Source: DASXTB01 sp036505615
GTDB lineage: Bacteria > Acidobacteriota > UBA6911 > JACQSX01
Length of the DNA stretch: 6,783 nucleotides
Reading direction: 5' to 3'
NCBI GenBank assembly: GCA_036505615.1
Contig: DASXTB010000226.1
Location: 1 to 6,783, forward strand
Shown piece by piece: positions 6,333 to 6,783 of the stretch; position 1 is the first letter of the stretch; each line of letters begins with the position of its first letter. The notes below the pieces were generated by a model. It worked only from the letters and a program-made list of their open reading frames with translations. It ran no database searches and was not told where the DNA came from. A program made the translations under genes and the position numbers.

Positions 6333-6411
6333 GCACGTAAACGGTCGTTTCCGTTCGGCCAAAACTTGGTCAAAAAAACGAGCAGTCAACGACTTGTTAC
6401 ACCAAGCACAC

Positions 6412-6418
6412 AAAGGAG
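6412..6418 (+). promoter_or_regulatory. Ribosome binding site for the leader ORF
   Basis: AAAGGAG lies 8 nt before the ATG at 6427. It is one of the two best Shine-Dalgarno sequences in the window, yet serves only a 14-codon ORF, which is the main reason to take that ORF seriously. Confidence 0.55.
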
Positions 6419-6426
6419 ACCAAGAT

Positions 6427-6471
6427 ATGTCAGGCCGTGCGCCCTTACGCTCTTGTTGGCGGAGGAAGTGA
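6427..6471 (+). CDS. Candidate 14-residue leader peptide upstream of the isomerase-like gene
   Basis: ATG 6427 with AAAGGAG 8 nt upstream opens MSGRAPLRSCWRRK, which ends at TGA 6469-6471. Five of its 14 residues are Arg or Lys. Its last codons (CGG-AGG-AAG-TGA) contain the Shine-Dalgarno of the next gene, whose ATG is 4 nt beyond the stop and in the same frame. A ribosome finishing the leader would therefore sit over the next gene's start signal, so translational coupling or occlusion is plausible. The frame is open upstream through hairpin element 2 to an ATG at 6238, but that part is low complexity and lacks a ribosome site. Alternatively this is simply a decayed or duplicated start region of the downstream gene. 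No family recognised. Confidence 0.4.
   Translation: MSGRAPLRSCWRRK
6461..6466 (+). promoter_or_regulatory. Ribosome binding site of the isomerase-like gene
   Basis: GGAGGA lies 8 nt before the ATG at 6475 and fixes that codon as the start. It lies inside the last codons of the 14-residue leader ORF. Confidence 0.85.
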
Positions 6472-6474
6472 AAT

Positions 6475-6783
6475 ATGTCAGACATTAGTCGAAGAACATT
6501 CGCGCGGCAGGTGACTGCCGCATTCGCGTTTCCGGCCGTAGTATTGGGACGCGCAAAAACGAAGCGATCTCCCATCGCTTTTTCCACGCTCGGTTGCCCC
6601 AAATGGGAGTGGAGGAAAATTCTGGAGCAAGCCTCGCAACTCGGGTACGCAGCAATTGAACTGCGCGGCATTCAAGGAGAAATGGACCTGACCAAACGCG
6701 CCGAACTGACTACCGGGCTTAGACAGAGCCTTCACGATCTTGACGCGCTTGATCTGCGCATCTCTGATCTGGGAGCGTCATGC
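6475..6783 (+). CDS. Tat-exported sugar phosphate isomerase/epimerase-like TIM-barrel protein, 5' part
   Basis: The gene runs off the right edge after 103 codons. It begins MSDISRRTFARQ followed by a short hydrophobic stretch (VTAAFAFPAVVLG), a twin-arginine signal with the S-R-R-x-F core, so the folded protein is probably exported by Tat. The mature part opens with IAFSTLGCPKWEWRKILEQA (34-53), then QLGYAAIELRG (55-65) and later LDLRISDLGASC. This is the first beta-alpha-beta unit seen in the xylose isomerase-like / AP endonuclease 2 superfamily (sugar phosphate isomerase/epimerase proteins), where the ELR/EIR strand helps form the active-site rim. Tat-signalled members are common in Acidobacteriota and are often near carbohydrate catabolism genes (recalled). 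Metal ligands would lie beyond the window, so the reaction cannot be assigned. The start is firm: GGAGGA at 8 nt. Confidence 0.85.
   Translation, partial: MSDISRRTFARQVTAAFAFPAVVLGRAKTKRSPIAFSTLGCPKWEWRKILEQASQLGYAAIELRGIQGEMDLTKRAELTTGLRQSLHDLDALDLRISDLGASC

Noticed and set aside
1..6783. CRISPR array, tRNA genes, insertion sequence or attachment site
   Set aside because: I saw no regularly spaced identical repeats, no tRNA cloverleaf and no transposase or integrase sequence on either strand.

Overview
The window looks like a stretch of chromosome from a soil-type bacterium, most likely an Acidobacteriota (Terriglobia-like). This is inferred from the gene families present (DUF4126 membrane protein, large TPR/Slt lytic transglycosylase, YVTN propeller, Tat-exported sugar isomerase-like TIM barrel), the moderate-to-high GC, and the hexamer-phased intergenic hairpins. 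No taxonomic marker gene is present. There are no rRNA, tRNA, CRISPR, integrase or transposase genes.

Layout: (1) 1-656, plus strand, the 3' part of a polytopic membrane protein that begins before the window and resembles the membrane sensor half of GGDEF/HD-GYP proteins, but stops before any catalytic domain. (2) 731-1351, minus strand, a DUF4126 membrane protein converging on it; an 11-bp tandem repeat overlaps its start codon. (3) 1352-1648, a spacer holding a long near-palindromic hairpin (1430-1561) built on an ACGNNN hexamer rhythm. (4) 1649-4012, minus strand, a secreted soluble lytic transglycosylase with a TPR body. (5) 4013-4086, a 74-bp divergent promoter region. (6) 4087-5025, plus strand, folD. 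(7) 5109-6065 (possibly from 5022), an exported seven-bladed YVTN beta-propeller, close behind folD and possibly translationally coupled to it. (8) 6066-6474, a spacer with a candidate small membrane peptide (6077-6190), a second and more decayed hexamer hairpin (about 6238-6332), and a 14-codon leader ORF (6427-6471). (9) 6475 to the end, plus strand, the N-terminal third or so of a Tat-exported sugar phosphate isomerase/epimerase-like protein.

The genes do not form one pathway. folD supplies one-carbon units, Slt remodels peptidoglycan, and the propeller and TIM-barrel proteins appear to be exported. The least ordinary parts are between genes: two related hexamer-phased inverted repeats whose arms differ by whole 6-nt units, and a leader ORF whose translation-start signal is echoed 48 bp downstream at the start of the isomerase-like gene.
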